A stretch of DNA of 45,141 nt from Methylococcaceae bacterium (GTDB lineage Bacteria > Pseudomonadota > Gammaproteobacteria > Methylococcales > Methylococcaceae). A program made the position numbers and the translations under genes. Below, piece by piece: positions 45,036 through 45,141 of the stretch. The DNA lies in the NCBI GenBank assembly GCA_902810705.1, contig CADDYU010000017.1:1-45141 (forward strand), written 5' to 3'. Positions within the stretch are counted from its first letter, which is position 1. Every line of letters starts with the position of its first letter. The notes under the pieces are model-generated. The model was not told the origin of the DNA, searched no databases, and saw only the letters and a list, made by a program, of their open reading frames with translations.

Positions 45036-45141
45036 AGCCTGTTATGTACTCAAAGCGAGCAGCGGGATGGCTTTGGGCAACATCAAACACAGGAGTGCGA
45101 GAAAATGCAGGCCGGCCAAGGTCTCCGGCAGCCGCTCGTAA
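45036..45141 (-). mobile_element. second IS5-family element, one end only
   Basis: Starts next to CTAG (45032-45035), the same target as the complete IS 1.5 kb away, with AGCCTGTTATG as the probable terminal repeat. The rest lies outside the window. The exact boundary is uncertain by one or two bases. Confidence 0.6.
45042..45141 (-). CDS. IS5-family transposase, C-terminal fragment
   Basis: The minus strand reads YERLPETLAGLHFLALLCLM followed by LPKAIPLLALST and a TAA stop at 45042-45044. The Y-E-R-L-P-E-T-L-A-G-L-H-F pattern is the usual C-terminal end of small IS5-family transposases. It is a different element from the one at 42.2 kb, whose protein ends LNLLTFTPVVTPA. Only 32 residues are visible. 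Confidence 0.75.
   Translation of the reverse strand, partial: YERLPETLAGLHFLALLCLMLPKAIPLLALST

Overview
The window is chromosomal DNA of a GC-rich gammaproteobacterium. It most likely comes from a type I methanotroph or related methylotroph (Methylococcales, possibly near Methylococcus/Methylocaldum; the genus is a guess). The reasons are a lanthanide-type PQQ methanol dehydrogenase (xoxF) with its xoxJ partner, an MxaD-like periplasmic protein beside a seven-bladed YVTN propeller, a complete Na+-translocating NADH:quinone reductase operon with its maturation factor nqrM, and gammaproteobacterial housekeeping clusters.

Layout, left half. Positions 1-8.7 kb (+) carry the 3' end of a WbpM/CapD-type nucleotide-sugar dehydratase, a dienelactone hydrolase family gene, accA-tilS, and pyrG-kdsA-eno-ftsB; a DUF4156-type lipoprotein gene lies convergent between the two groups. 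At 8.7-12 kb is ispD-ispF-truD, separated from ftsB by a strong hairpin and a visibly AT-rich glycosyltransferase-like gene that looks acquired. At 12-15.6 kb (-) lie the YVTN propeller, MxaD-like protein, sbcB and a CBS-domain protein. At 15.7-22.1 kb (-) are nqrM and nqrFEDCBA.

Layout, right half. At 22.1-25.8 kb (+) are a non-coding stretch with a perfect FNR-type palindrome, the RNase P RNA gene rnpB, prfB with its programmed +1 frameshift, and lysS. At 25.8-29.3 kb (-) are xoxJ, a strong terminator, xoxF and a TusA-like gene; the xoxF leader holds several inverted repeats. At 29.4-33 kb (+) are a BPSS1780-type membrane protein and polA. At 33.1-38.3 kb (-) is a 1321-residue hybrid histidine kinase overlapping a response regulator/PP2C-type phosphatase. 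At 38.7-41.7 kb (-) are EcsC-family, DUF6763-like and Ycf45/R3H ATPase genes. At 42.2-43.5 kb is a complete IS5-family element whose transposase lacks the first catalytic Asp. Then come a small lipoprotein and, at the right edge, a gene for a putative DUF6635 protein cut by a second IS5-family element that runs out of the window.

Biology. The genes together cover methanol oxidation in the periplasm (XoxF, XoxJ, MxaD-like), sodium-coupled respiration (Nqr), LPS/isoprenoid/cell-division precursors, translation termination and a phosphorelay. I see no CRISPR array, prophage or obvious new defence system. The most interesting signals are regulatory (xoxF leader palindromes, FNR box, terminator between xoxF and xoxJ) and genome-plasticity events (AT-rich insertion between ftsB and ispD, two IS insertions at CTAG sites, one visibly breaking a gene). 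All family assignments come from reading the sequence and recall of families; no database search was run.
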